A DNA stretch of 64,000 nucleotides from contig NZ_JAAEDH010000006.1 of the NCBI RefSeq assembly GCF_018128965.1, positions 62,001 through 126,000 of the forward strand. The letters run 5' to 3'. Positions 45,734 through 53,168 of the stretch are shown one piece after another (position 1 is the first letter of the stretch; each line of letters starts with the position of its first letter). The position numbers were made by a program, and so were the translations under genes. The DNA is from Plastoroseomonas arctica (lineage in GTDB: Bacteria > Pseudomonadota > Alphaproteobacteria > Acetobacterales > Acetobacteraceae). The notes beneath the pieces are model-generated. The model saw nothing but the letters and a program-made list of their open reading frames with translations, searched no databases and was not told the DNA's origin.

Positions 45734-46504
45734 TCAGTAGTCGTCGTTGCCGCCGCCACCGCCGCCGAAATCGGCCGAGGCGTCATCCTGGCTGCCGCTG
45801 CCCCAATTGTCGGCCTGGCCACCGCCGCTGCCGGCATCCCAGCCGCCCTGGTCAGCGACCGGCGCCGCGTCGGGCGTGGGCGAAGTCCAGGGCGAGGATG
45901 GTTCGGCCGGAACCGCCTCCTGGCCGAAGGCGCCCTGGCCCGGTGTGGCCGCCGCGGCCTGGGCCGCGCCGCCATGGCCGCCCAGCGAATTCATCAGCAT
46001 GTTGCCGAGCACGAGGCCGCCGGCAACGCCGGCCGCACCGGCCAGCGCGGTGCCCAGGAAGCCCATGCCGCCCCGGCCCTGCTGCAGCGCCTGGGGGTTG
46101 TAGCCCGGCGGATATTGCGGCTGCGGCGGCGGCGGCATCGGCGCCTGCTGCGGGCGGCCACCGCCGAACATGCCGCCGAACATGCCGCGCGGCTGCTGGG
46201 CGCCCTCACCCTGACGGCGGGCATTCTCGACTTCCCATTCCAGGCGCTGGATGCGGTTGTTGGCCTCGACCAGCGCGGCCTCCTGCACGAAGGCGGATTG
46301 CGTCAGGCGGTAGCGCGCTTCGGGCAGGCGGGCAAACAGGTCGGCGATGAAGCGGTCCGCCTCCGGGTCGACCGGCGGCAGGTTCGGCGCCTGGCCGACC
46401 TGCGGCACGGAGGCGCCCCAGGGGCTGCGCGACGGCGCGGCCTGCGCGACGCCGGCAATGCGTTCGATGAAGGTCTGGATGATGCGGCGTTCTTCGTCGG
46501 TCAT
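45734..46504 (-). CDS. DUF2076 family protein
   Basis: A 256-residue protein. The first 85 residues are helical and conserved (TDEERRIIQTFIERIAGVAQAA...DRFIADLFARLPEARYRLTQSAFVQEAALVEANNRIQRLEWEVENA) and probably form a coiled coil. Next come a Gly/Pro/Gln-rich linker, a hydrophobic Gly/Ala segment (GFLGTALAGAAGVAGGLVLGNML), and a disordered acidic C-terminus ending GGGGGGNDDY. This layout matches DUF2076 proteins of proteobacteria, whose role is not known. The ATG at 46504 begins the conserved part. Confidence 0.82.
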   Translation of the reverse strand: MTDEERRIIQTFIERIAGVAQAAPSRSPWGASVPQVGQAPNLPPVDPEADRFIADLFARLPEARYRLTQSAFVQEAALVEANNRIQRLEWEVENARRQGEGAQQPRGMFGGMFGGGRPQQAPMPPPPQPQYPPGYNPQALQQGRGGMGFLGTALAGAAGVAGGLVLGNMLMNSLGGHGGAAQAAAATPGQGAFGQEAVPAEPSSPWTSPTPDAAPVADQGGWDAGSGGGQADNWGSGSQDDASADFGGGGGGNDDY

Positions 46505-46572
46505 TTGGGCTGATCCTTCTCCCGGCGGTGCTTTCGCGGCATGACGCGAAGTGGTCCGGCGGCTGGTGGGAT

Positions 46573-46998
46573 TCAAGACGCGGGATTGCGGTCCGGTAAT
46601 GCAAGGCGCCGCCACTCGATCGCGGGGCATCGGTCCATGACGATCGCAAGGCCGGCGGCGCGCGCGCGCTCGGCCGCGGCCTCGTCGACGACGCCGAGCT
46701 GGAGCCAGATGCTCTTCGCGCCGAGCGCGATGGCCTCGTCCACCACGGCCCCGGCTTCTTCCGAACGGCGGAACACGTCCACCATGTCGAGCGGCGCGGC
46801 GTCTGCGAGCGAGGCGGCGACCGGCGTGCCGAGCAGCGTCTGGCCGGCGAGGCCGGGGTTCACAGGCGTCACGTCGAAGCCGCGCTCGATGAGGAAGGCG
46901 CTGACCGAATGGCTCGCGCGGGCAGGGTTCTGCGACGCGCCGACCACGGCGATGCGGCGGGTGCGGAGCAGGAGGTCGCGGATTTCAGCGTCGGTCAT
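46573..46998 (-). CDS. CoA-binding domain protein (YccU-like)
   Basis: A 141-residue single Rossmann-fold protein. It has the CoA-binding pattern RIAVVGASQNPARASHSVSAFLIERGFDVTPVNPG, then SIWLQLGVVDEAAAERARAAGLAIVMDRCPAIEW at the C-terminus, where the Cys and Pro are conserved. Relatives bind CoA in crystals, but the biological role is unclear. It stands alone, divergent from the GH17-like gene (47-bp gap). Confidence 0.88.
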   Translation of the reverse strand: MTDAEIRDLLLRTRRIAVVGASQNPARASHSVSAFLIERGFDVTPVNPGLAGQTLLGTPVAASLADAAPLDMVDVFRRSEEAGAVVDEAIALGAKSIWLQLGVVDEAAAERARAAGLAIVMDRCPAIEWRRLALPDRNPAS

Positions 46999-47045
46999 GG
47001 GGGGATGCTATCAAGAAAGGATCGGTTCGGGCAGGGTGCGCGCCC

Positions 47046-48659
47046 ATGAGCCGGATTCTGGCCGCATTGGCGGCGATCGTATTTCTGACCCTGGCCGCCT
47101 GGTGGTGGCCGAACCGGCCCCAGGCGGCCGACGTGCCCATGCTGGCGGAGCGGTTCAACTCTGTGAGCTTCGCGCCCTTCCGCCCCGGCCATTCGCCGCT
47201 GCGCGACATCTTCCCCACTGCCGCCGAGGTCGATGCCGACATGGCGCTGGTCGCCCGCCGCGTGCGCGCCATCCGCACCTACGCCTCGATCGAGGGGAAT
47301 TACGAGGTGGCCGAGATCGCCGCCCGCCACGGCGTGCGGATGTGGAAGGGCGCCTGGCTCGGGTCCAACAGGGCGCAGAATGAGCGCGAGCTGGCCCGGC
47401 TGATCGAGATCGCGAACGCCCACCCCGAGACGGTGGAGCGCGTGGTGGTCGGCAACGAGGTGCTGCTGCGCCGCGACCTGCCGCCGTCCGAGCTGATCGC
47501 CGCACTCGACCGCGTGAAGGCCGCGGTGCGCCAGCCGGTGACCTATGCCGATGTGTGGGAATTCTGGGTGCAGTTCCCCGAGATCGCCGCGCATGTGGAC
47601 ATCATCACCATCCATATCCTGCCGTACTGGGAGGATGAGCCGCTGGGCGTCGAGCGCACAATGGCGCATGTGCGCGATGTCTATCAGCGGATGCAGGCGC
47701 TGTTCCCGGGCCGCCCGATCGCGATCGGGGAAATCGGCTGGCCTTCGCGCGGCCGCTGGCGCGAGGATGCGGCGCCGAGCCGGGTGAACCAGGCGGTGTT
47801 CATCCGCGAGTTCATCGCGCTGAGCCGGGAGATGGGGTTCGACTACAACCTCATCGAGGCCTTCGATCAGGTGTGGAAGTACAAGAGCGAGGGCACGGTC
47901 GGGGCGGCGTGGGGCCTGTGGACGGCGGATCGGGCGGAGAAGTTTCCGCTGTCCGGGCCGGTGGTCGAGAACCCGGACTGGCCCTGGTACGCGGGGCTCG
48001 CGCTGGTGCTGGCGGGATGCCTGTTCATCCTCACGCGCTTCGCCTTTCCTGGCTCGGGCTGGCGCGAGGCGCTGGCGGCCGGCGCCCTGGGCAATGCGCT
48101 CGCCTATGCCGTCTGTGGCGGGGTGCCCTATGCCTTCGATGAGCATCTGATGCTCGCGGTGACGGTCAACCTCGTCGGCCAGGGTTTGCTCGCGGCGTTG
48201 TTGATGCGCCGCGTGGCAGGCGCGCCGGCTGCGCCGCGTTCGGGGCGCGACGCCACGGTGCTGGTGCGCGGCCTGTTGCTGGGCCGCTGGCGCGTTCTGC
48301 GCGGGTGGCGCGGCTTCGCCTTCGAGGATCTGTGCTTCGTCTTCGCCTGGGCGGCGATGGTGTTGCAGGTGATGCTTTTGGTGGACCCGCGCTATCGCGA
48401 TTTCCCCTTCGCGACCTTCGCCGTGCCGCTGGTTGTGGTGCTGGTGGGTGTCGTCTTGCGGCGGTTGCCGCGTGGCGGTGGCGGCCGCGAGGAATGGGTT
48501 CTGGGCCTGGCGCTCGTGGGCTGCGCCTTGGCAAGCGCCGCGCGTGAGCACCCGTCCAACCTGCAGGCCATGGGCTGGACCGTCTGCGCGTTGATTCTGG
48601 CGCTGCCCGTGCTCTTGCGGATGCTGCCTTCGCCGGCCAGCCCCACGTCGCAAAAATAA
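47046..48659 (+). CDS. Membrane-anchored GH17-like beta-1,3-glucan-active enzyme
   Basis: A 537-residue protein. One N-terminal helix (residues 4-20) is followed by a periplasmic TIM-barrel like glycoside hydrolase family 17: IRTYASIEGNYEVAEIAARHGVRMWKGAWL, E138 as probable acid/base in VVVGNEVLLR, and E229 as probable nucleophile in IAIGEIGWPSRG. After residue 310 come about seven membrane helices. Similar proteins act on beta-1,3 glucans or cyclic glucans of the envelope. The stop codon lies within a copy of the palindromic repeat (48651-48695). No glucan synthase gene is next to it. Confidence 0.8.
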   Translation: MSRILAALAAIVFLTLAAWWWPNRPQAADVPMLAERFNSVSFAPFRPGHSPLRDIFPTAAEVDADMALVARRVRAIRTYASIEGNYEVAEIAARHGVRMWKGAWLGSNRAQNERELARLIEIANAHPETVERVVVGNEVLLRRDLPPSELIAALDRVKAAVRQPVTYADVWEFWVQFPEIAAHVDIITIHILPYWEDEPLGVERTMAHVRDVYQRMQALFPGRPIAIGEIGWPSRGRWREDAAPSRVNQAVFIREFIALSREMGFDYNLIEAFDQVWKYKSEGTVGAAWGLWTADRAEKFPLSGPVVENPDWPWYAGLALVLAGCLFILTRFAFPGSGWREALAAGALGNALAYAVCGGVPYAFDEHLMLAVTVNLVGQGLLAALLMRRVAGAPAAPRSGRDATVLVRGLLLGRWRVLRGWRGFAFEDLCFVFAWAAMVLQVMLLVDPRYRDFPFATFAVPLVVVLVGVVLRRLPRGGGGREEWVLGLALVGCALASAAREHPSNLQAMGWTVCALILALPVLLRMLPSPASPTSQK

Positions 48660-48695
48660 AAGAATGGGGGTCTGGGGGAAATTCATTTCCCCCAG
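48651..48695 (-). terminator. Intrinsic terminator of the amidohydrolase gene, palindromic repeat copy C
   Basis: On the minus strand, a perfect inverted repeat with 11-bp arms (CTGGGGGAAAT/ATTTCCCCCAG, at 48672-48695) is followed by ACCCCCATTC and TTTTATTTTTG. It lies 4 bp after the amidohydrolase stop. The unit is nearly identical to the one after ahcY, but on the opposite strand. Its A-rich end overlaps the stop codon of the convergent GH17-like gene. Confidence 0.8.
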
Positions 48696-48699
48696 TCTT

Positions 48700-50193
48700 T
48701 CAGCCAGCCACGTACCCGTAGGCGAGGTTGCTCCGCTCGCCACCCGCCGCCGCGTATTGCGACTTCATCGTGCTGACCGGGTCATTCTCCAGCCCCGCGC
48801 GCTGCCGGTCGTAGCGATACATCCGCACGGAGTTGTCCGCGAAGATCGCGGTCTTCGCCGGCCCATCGGCAGCACCCAAGGGGGCGAAGCCATGGCGCCG
48901 CTGCATGTCCTCGGGGATTTCGAGCCGGCGCAGCGCCTCGATCTGCCACTGCGGCGAGCCGGTCCAGACCGCGTCCGTCCCCCACACCACATGGTCGGCA
49001 CCGAGCCCCTTGATGAGGATGCCCATCAGCGCCGCGGCGAGGTTGGGCTGCACCACGGTCGTCTGCGCGAAGATCTGCCCGAGGTCGCCGTAGACGTTGG
49101 TGACGCCATACTTCTCGGGGATCTCGGCAAGGTCGGAGGTCCACTCCACGCGCCCGGTGCGCTCGAATTGCTCGAGCCCCTGCTCGGCGGTGCCGCCGCC
49201 GGCGAAGCGGTAGGCGGAGTGGTAGACGACGAAGCGCATCTGCGGGAAATCCTTCGCCGCCTTGCCGAGGTCATCGACCTTCGCGTAGGGCAGCAGATGC
49301 GGGAAGCGCTGCTCGATGGCGGGCGGGAACAGCCCCTTGTGGACGCAGACGATGTCGTGCCCGGCGGCGAGAAGCTTTTCGTAGAAGGGATACATCAGCC
49401 GCTCGTCATCGAGGCGCCAGGGCCATTGCGCGAGGTGCTTGTTGGTGTTGTCGCCGATCGTGTAGCCCTTGAAGCTGTCCGGCCGGAGCTCGGCAATCGC
49501 GCGGTCCACCTGGTCCATCCAGCCGGGCTGGCCGGGGGTGAAGATCGCGTGGCTCATGCAGCGCCGCGTGCCGGCGGCCTCGTTGATGCGGCGGCGCGCG
49601 TTGAACTTCATCTCGTTGGTGAGGAACCAGTCCTGCGGCTCGTCGGACGGCGCGCCGCTGATAAGCGCGACCTTGGTGTCGCTGTCGAGGAAGATCTCCT
49701 TAAACCAGTTCGCGTATTTGAGGCTGTCGATGGTCTGTTCCTCGGGATTGAGGGCCGGGTTCCAGCCCGCCCGGCCGACCGCCCGGCGCATCTCGACGAA
49801 TCCCATGATGCGGGTGTCGTCGCGCAGGTAGTGCGTGTGGACATCCATGATGAACTGGTCGCGCAGCGAGGCGGCGCGCGCCGCGGCCGCATCGGGCTGC
49901 TGCGCCTCGGCCCGCGACACGCCGAAGACCGGCCCATAGACCTCGTTCATCGCGAGGAAGGCGGCCGCCATGCCGGAGGCGGATGCGAGAAAACCACGCC
50001 GCGAGAGGCCCTGCTTCGCGCCGAGCTCATCGGCCATGGTGATGATCCGCGCCTCGACCTGCTTCTGCATGGGCGTCTGCGGAATGGGGGAGAATTCGTC
50101 GGAGGAGACGACCTGCGTCGGGATGGGAGACGGAAACATCGCCTCCTGCGCCGGACGCAGTTCGGCAATCTCATCATCGGTCAGGAAGCCCAT
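48700..50193 (-). CDS. Tat-exported amidohydrolase family protein
   Basis: A 497-residue amidohydrolase_2 TIM-barrel protein. Residues 1-62 are a hydrophilic leader, then a Tat signal SRRGFLASASGMAAAFLAMN sits near residues 64-83, so the signal is internal. Metal-site motifs are DVHTHYLRDD (about residue 117), HKGLFPP, YHSAYRF, and WGTDAVWTGSPQWQ near the end. Family members decarboxylate or hydrolyse aromatic and lactone substrates; the substrate is unknown. AGGAGACG precedes the ATG. A palindromic terminator follows the stop. Confidence 0.85.
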   Translation of the reverse strand: MGFLTDDEIAELRPAQEAMFPSPIPTQVVSSDEFSPIPQTPMQKQVEARIITMADELGAKQGLSRRGFLASASGMAAAFLAMNEVYGPVFGVSRAEAQQPDAAAARAASLRDQFIMDVHTHYLRDDTRIMGFVEMRRAVGRAGWNPALNPEEQTIDSLKYANWFKEIFLDSDTKVALISGAPSDEPQDWFLTNEMKFNARRRINEAAGTRRCMSHAIFTPGQPGWMDQVDRAIAELRPDSFKGYTIGDNTNKHLAQWPWRLDDERLMYPFYEKLLAAGHDIVCVHKGLFPPAIEQRFPHLLPYAKVDDLGKAAKDFPQMRFVVYHSAYRFAGGGTAEQGLEQFERTGRVEWTSDLAEIPEKYGVTNVYGDLGQIFAQTTVVQPNLAAALMGILIKGLGADHVVWGTDAVWTGSPQWQIEALRRLEIPEDMQRRHGFAPLGAADGPAKTAIFADNSVRMYRYDRQRAGLENDPVSTMKSQYAAAGGERSNLAYGYVAG

Positions 50194-50305
50194 GGTCGTC
50201 TCCTCCGGTGCTGTTGGGCGGAGGGTGCAATGGGCGGCCCGGAGATTTCAAGCGTGAAGAAGAAGGCCGGGCGCGCAGCCCTTGGATACCCTTTGAGACG
50301 GAGGT

Positions 50306-50348
50306 CCAGGATCGACACGATCCTGGCGGGTCCAGGGCGGAGCCCTGG
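50306..50348. repeat. Two tandem perfect hairpins upstream of the amidohydrolase gene
   Basis: CCAGGATCG-ACA-CGATCCTGG (50306-50326) and CCAGGGC-GGA-GCCCTGG (50332-50348) lie 6 bases apart in the 163-bp space between the amidohydrolase start and the end of the next minus-strand gene. Neither is followed by a T-run. The arrangement parallels the pair at 45603-45657 and looks like a dispersed double-stem repeat. Confidence 0.65.
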
Positions 50349-50356
50349 CCTTCCTT

Positions 50357-50716
50357 CTACGCCAAAGGCCGCCCCGGCGCGCCCAGCGCCGCCCAGACTC
50401 CCAGCGCCGCCCCGAGCATCCCCCAGGTGGCGTTGAAATTGACCGTCGCGATCATCCCCATCGCGAGGGCCGCGACGCGCACCGCATGCGGCCCGCCGAG
50501 AAAGGCCCAGATGCCCAGCGCCAGCGCGCCGCCGCCCCAGAGTTGCCAGTGTTGCAGCCACAGCAGCGCCGCGCGCGGTTCGCAGGCGATGGGGCGCGGG
50601 GTGGCGGCGCAGATGGCACCCCAGGCGCGCGGCTCCACCCAGATCTCGCGATAGGCCAGCATCGCGGCGAGGGCCACGAGGGCGATCAGCAAACCGGTCC
50701 AGTCGCGACGATTCAT
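50357..50716 (-). CDS. Small membrane protein of unknown function
   Basis: A 119-residue protein with about three to four hydrophobic segments: residues 8-24 (LLIALVALAAMLAYREIW), 55-70 (LWGGGALALGIWAFLGG) and 73-110. Between the first two is a loop with two Cys residues (ICAATPRPIACEP) that could form a disulfide. I do not recognise a family. The ATG at 50716 starts MNRRDWTG; a longer reading from 50776 lacks support. It is divergent from the protease gene at 50771 (54 bp between starts). Confidence 0.65.
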   Translation of the reverse strand: MNRRDWTGLLIALVALAAMLAYREIWVEPRAWGAICAATPRPIACEPRAALLWLQHWQLWGGGALALGIWAFLGGPHAVRVAALAMGMIATVNFNATWGMLGAALGVWAALGAPGRPLA

Positions 50717-50770
50717 GCGCCTGAGTAACACTGGCTTGCCCAAACGGGAAAGACGGCCGAAGTGAGGGGC

Positions 50771-51577
50771 ATGCACATCCCCTTCTTTGACAAGCGGCCG
50801 CGCGTGGCGCTGCTCAGGCTTTCCGGCCTCATCGCGTCGCGGGGGTCACCGCTGACCGGCGGCAGCATCAACGACACCGTCACCGGGCCGATGATCGAGC
50901 GCGCCTTCGCGATCAAGCGGTTGGCGGGCGTGGTCATCGCCATCAACTCGCCGGGCGGCTCCCCGGTGCAATCCGCGCTGGTCGCCGGCCGCATCCGCCG
51001 GCTGGCGGAGGAGAAGGGCGTGCCGGTGATCGCCGTGGTCGAGGATGCCGCGGCGTCGGGCGGCTACTGGATCGCCTGCGCGGCGGATGAGATCGTGGCC
51101 AATGCGTCGTCGATCCTGGGTTCGATCGGCGTGATCAGCGCAGGGTTTGGCGCGGATCGCGCGATCGAGAAGCTGGGGATCGAGCGGCGCCTGCGCACCG
51201 CAGGCACGGAGAAATCCTTCCTTGATCCCTTCCGCAGCGAGGACCAGGCCGATGTCGCCCGCCTCGAGGAGCTGCTCGCTTCCCTCCATGAGGAGTTCAA
51301 GGACTGGGTGCGCACGCGGCGCGGCGCGAAGCTGACCGGCGACCCCGAGGCGCTGTTCACCGGCCGCTTCTGGATCGGGCGGCGGGCGGTCGCACTCGGG
51401 CTGGCCGACGCGCTCGGCACGACGGACGGGGTGATCCTGTCGCGGTGGGGCAAGGATGCGAAGGTGATCACCATCGGCGCGCCGCGGCGACCCATCCCGT
51501 GGCGTTGGCTGCCGGGGCCGGAGAGCCTGGTCATGGCGATCGAGGAGCGCGCGGCCTGGGGCAGGCTTGGCCTGTAA
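50771..51577 (+). CDS. Signal peptide peptidase SppA-like S49 serine protease
   Basis: A 268-residue short-form S49 protease. The conserved [15 protein letters not shown] precedes the nucleophile S96 ([12 protein letters not shown]), and the general base K148 lies 52 residues later in [12 protein letters not shown], the same spacing as known for SppA. GSIGVI lies between. There is no obvious membrane anchor or signal peptide, unlike classical SppA. ATG 50771 is used; GTG 50762 is possible. It is followed 25 bp later by glyQ, a pairing common in alphaproteobacteria. Confidence 0.9.
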   Translation: MHIPFFDKRPRVALLRLSGLIASRGSPLTGGSINDTVTGPMIERAFAIKRLAGVVIAINSPGGSPVQSALVAGRIRRLAEEKGVPVIAVVEDAAASGGYWIACAADEIVANASSILGSIGVISAGFGADRAIEKLGIERRLRTAGTEKSFLDPFRSEDQADVARLEELLASLHEEFKDWVRTRRGAKLTGDPEALFTGRFWIGRRAVALGLADALGTTDGVILSRWGKDAKVITIGAPRRPIPWRWLPGPESLVMAIEERAAWGRLGL

Positions 51578-51602
51578 CCCGCGGGCTTCTACAACGCCTG
51601 CC

Positions 51603-52460
51603 ATGAGCCGCCCGCTGAATTTCCAGGACATGATCCTGACCCTGCACGCCTTCTGGGCGGAGCAGGGCTGCGTGATCCTGCAGCCCTACGACATGGAGGT
51701 TGGGGCAGGGACGTTCCACCCGGCGACGACGCTGCGCGCGCTGGGGTCCGCGCCCTGGTCGGCCGCCTATGTGCAGCCGTCGCGCCGGCCCTCCGATGGG
51801 CGCTACGGCGAGAACCCGAACCGGCTGCAGCACTACTATCAGTACCAGGTGATCCTGAAGCCGGTGCCGGCCGACCCGCAGGCGCTGCTGATCAAGAGCT
51901 ACCGGCGCCTGGGCATCGACCCGCTGCTGCACGACATCCGCTTCGTCGAGGATGACTGGGAAAGCCCCACGCTTGGCGCCTGGGGCCTGGGGTGGGAGGT
52001 CTGGTGCGATGGCATGGAGGTGACGCAGTTCACCTATTTCCAGCAGGTCGGCGGCATTGCCTGCGAGGTGCCGGCGTGCGAGCTGACCTACGGGCTGGAG
52101 CGGCTGGCCATGTACATCCAGGGCGTCGAGAACGTGTACGACCTGGACTACAATGGCCGCGTGAAATACGGCGAGGTTTTTTACCGCGCCGAGGTCGAGT
52201 ACAGCGCCCATAACTTTGAGCACGCGGACACCGCGATGCTGTTCCGCCATTTCGACGATGCGGAGACGGAGTGCCAGGCGCTGCTGACCCATGGGCTGGC
52301 GCTGCCGGCCTATGACCAGTGCATCAAGGCGAGCCACCGGTTCAACCTGCTCGATGCCCGGGGCGCCATCAGCGTGACGGAGCGCGCGGCCTATATCGGC
52401 CGGGTGCGCACGCTGGCGAAGGGCTGCTGCGAGGCCTGGATGGCGGGGGGGCCGCGGTGA
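51603..52460 (+). CDS. glyQ: Glycine--tRNA ligase alpha subunit
   Basis: A 285-residue catalytic subunit of the alpha2-beta2 bacterial enzyme. Typical blocks are [42 protein letters not shown] at the start, [32 protein letters not shown] (class II motif 2 region), and [23 protein letters not shown] near the end. The ATG at 51603 gives the standard N-terminus. The partner gene glyS does not follow directly: a vapBC pair occupies the gap. Confidence 0.97.
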   Translation: MSRPLNFQDMILTLHAFWAEQGCVILQPYDMEVGAGTFHPATTLRALGSAPWSAAYVQPSRRPSDGRYGENPNRLQHYYQYQVILKPVPADPQALLIKSYRRLGIDPLLHDIRFVEDDWESPTLGAWGLGWEVWCDGMEVTQFTYFQQVGGIACEVPACELTYGLERLAMYIQGVENVYDLDYNGRVKYGEVFYRAEVEYSAHNFEHADTAMLFRHFDDAETECQALLTHGLALPAYDQCIKASHRFNLLDARGAISVTERAAYIGRVRTLAKGCCEAWMAGGPR

Positions 52461-52518
52461 GGTTGCGGCGGGGCGCGGTTTCTACCATATACCGGTCTCG
52501 TTCTACCCGGAGGCCGCC

Positions 52519-52779
52519 ATGGGCCAGCTGAACATCAAGGACGAGACGCTGATCGCCGAGGCCAAGGAGCTGGCGGCGCTGCTCGGCACCTCCACCACGG
52601 CCGCGCTGCGCGAGGCCGTGCATGCGCGGCTGGAACGCGAGAAGGCCGGACGGGACGAGCGCCGCGAGATGAAGGTCGCGGCCATCATGGCGATCGCACG
52701 CGAGGCGTCGAAGCTGTTCCTGCCTGGCAGCACCAGCGACCACTCCGATCTGTACGACGAGAACGGCTTGCCTAAGTGA
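52519..52779 (+). CDS. vapB: VapB-type antitoxin (PSK/Rv0623-like)
   Basis: An 86-residue antitoxin. The N-terminal part (LNIKDETLIAEAKELAALLGTSTTAALREAVHARLERE) is a ribbon-helix-helix DNA-binding domain, and the C-terminal tail ends SDHSDLYDENGLPK, the typical toxin-wrapping end of this VapB group. GGAGG precedes the ATG. The 58-bp leader after glyQ has an A/T-rich patch (ACCATATACCGGT, 52484-52496) that could be its own promoter or autorepression site. It overlaps the toxin gene by 4 bp (GTGA). Confidence 0.9.
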   Translation: MGQLNIKDETLIAEAKELAALLGTSTTAALREAVHARLEREKAGRDERREMKVAAIMAIAREASKLFLPGSTSDHSDLYDENGLPK

Positions 52780-53165
52780 TCGTGGATACCTCCGCCATCC
52801 TGGCGATCCTGCGCGAAGAGCCAGAGGCCGAGGCATTCAGCTCGGCCCTGCTGGCGGCGCCGCAGGTGGCGATGTCAGCGGCAACGCTGGTTGAAGTCAC
52901 GCTGGTGACGGAAGGCCGCGCCGTCCCGGGCATACGGTCCCGGGTCGATCGGCTGCTGGCGCAATCGGGCATCGACATCATTCCCTTCACCGCGGAACAC
53001 GCGGCGCTTGCTGCCGAGGGCTGGCGGCGCTTCGGCAAGGGGCGCCACCCGGCGGGGCTGAATCTTGGCGACTGCTTCGCGTATGCCCTCGCGCAATCGC
53101 GCAACGAACCGCTGTTATTCAAGGGCGCTGACTTTCCCCAGACCGACGTGAAGGCGGCCGTCTAG
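52776..53165 (+). CDS. vapC: VapC-type PIN-domain ribonuclease toxin
   Basis: A 129-residue PIN nuclease starting with GTG at 52776. The acidic metal-binding residues are in place: D4 (MIVDTSAI), E40 (LVEVTLV), D99 (NLGDCFAYALA) and D119 (FKGADF). The fold and length are normal, with no disruption, so it should be active. VapC toxins cleave tRNA or rRNA. It ends 3 bp before glyS, so the glyS ribosome binding region lies inside vapC. Confidence 0.92.
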   Translation: MIVDTSAILAILREEPEAEAFSSALLAAPQVAMSAATLVEVTLVTEGRAVPGIRSRVDRLLAQSGIDIIPFTAEHAALAAEGWRRFGKGRHPAGLNLGDCFAYALAQSRNEPLLFKGADFPQTDVKAAV

Positions 53166-53168
53166 CCC

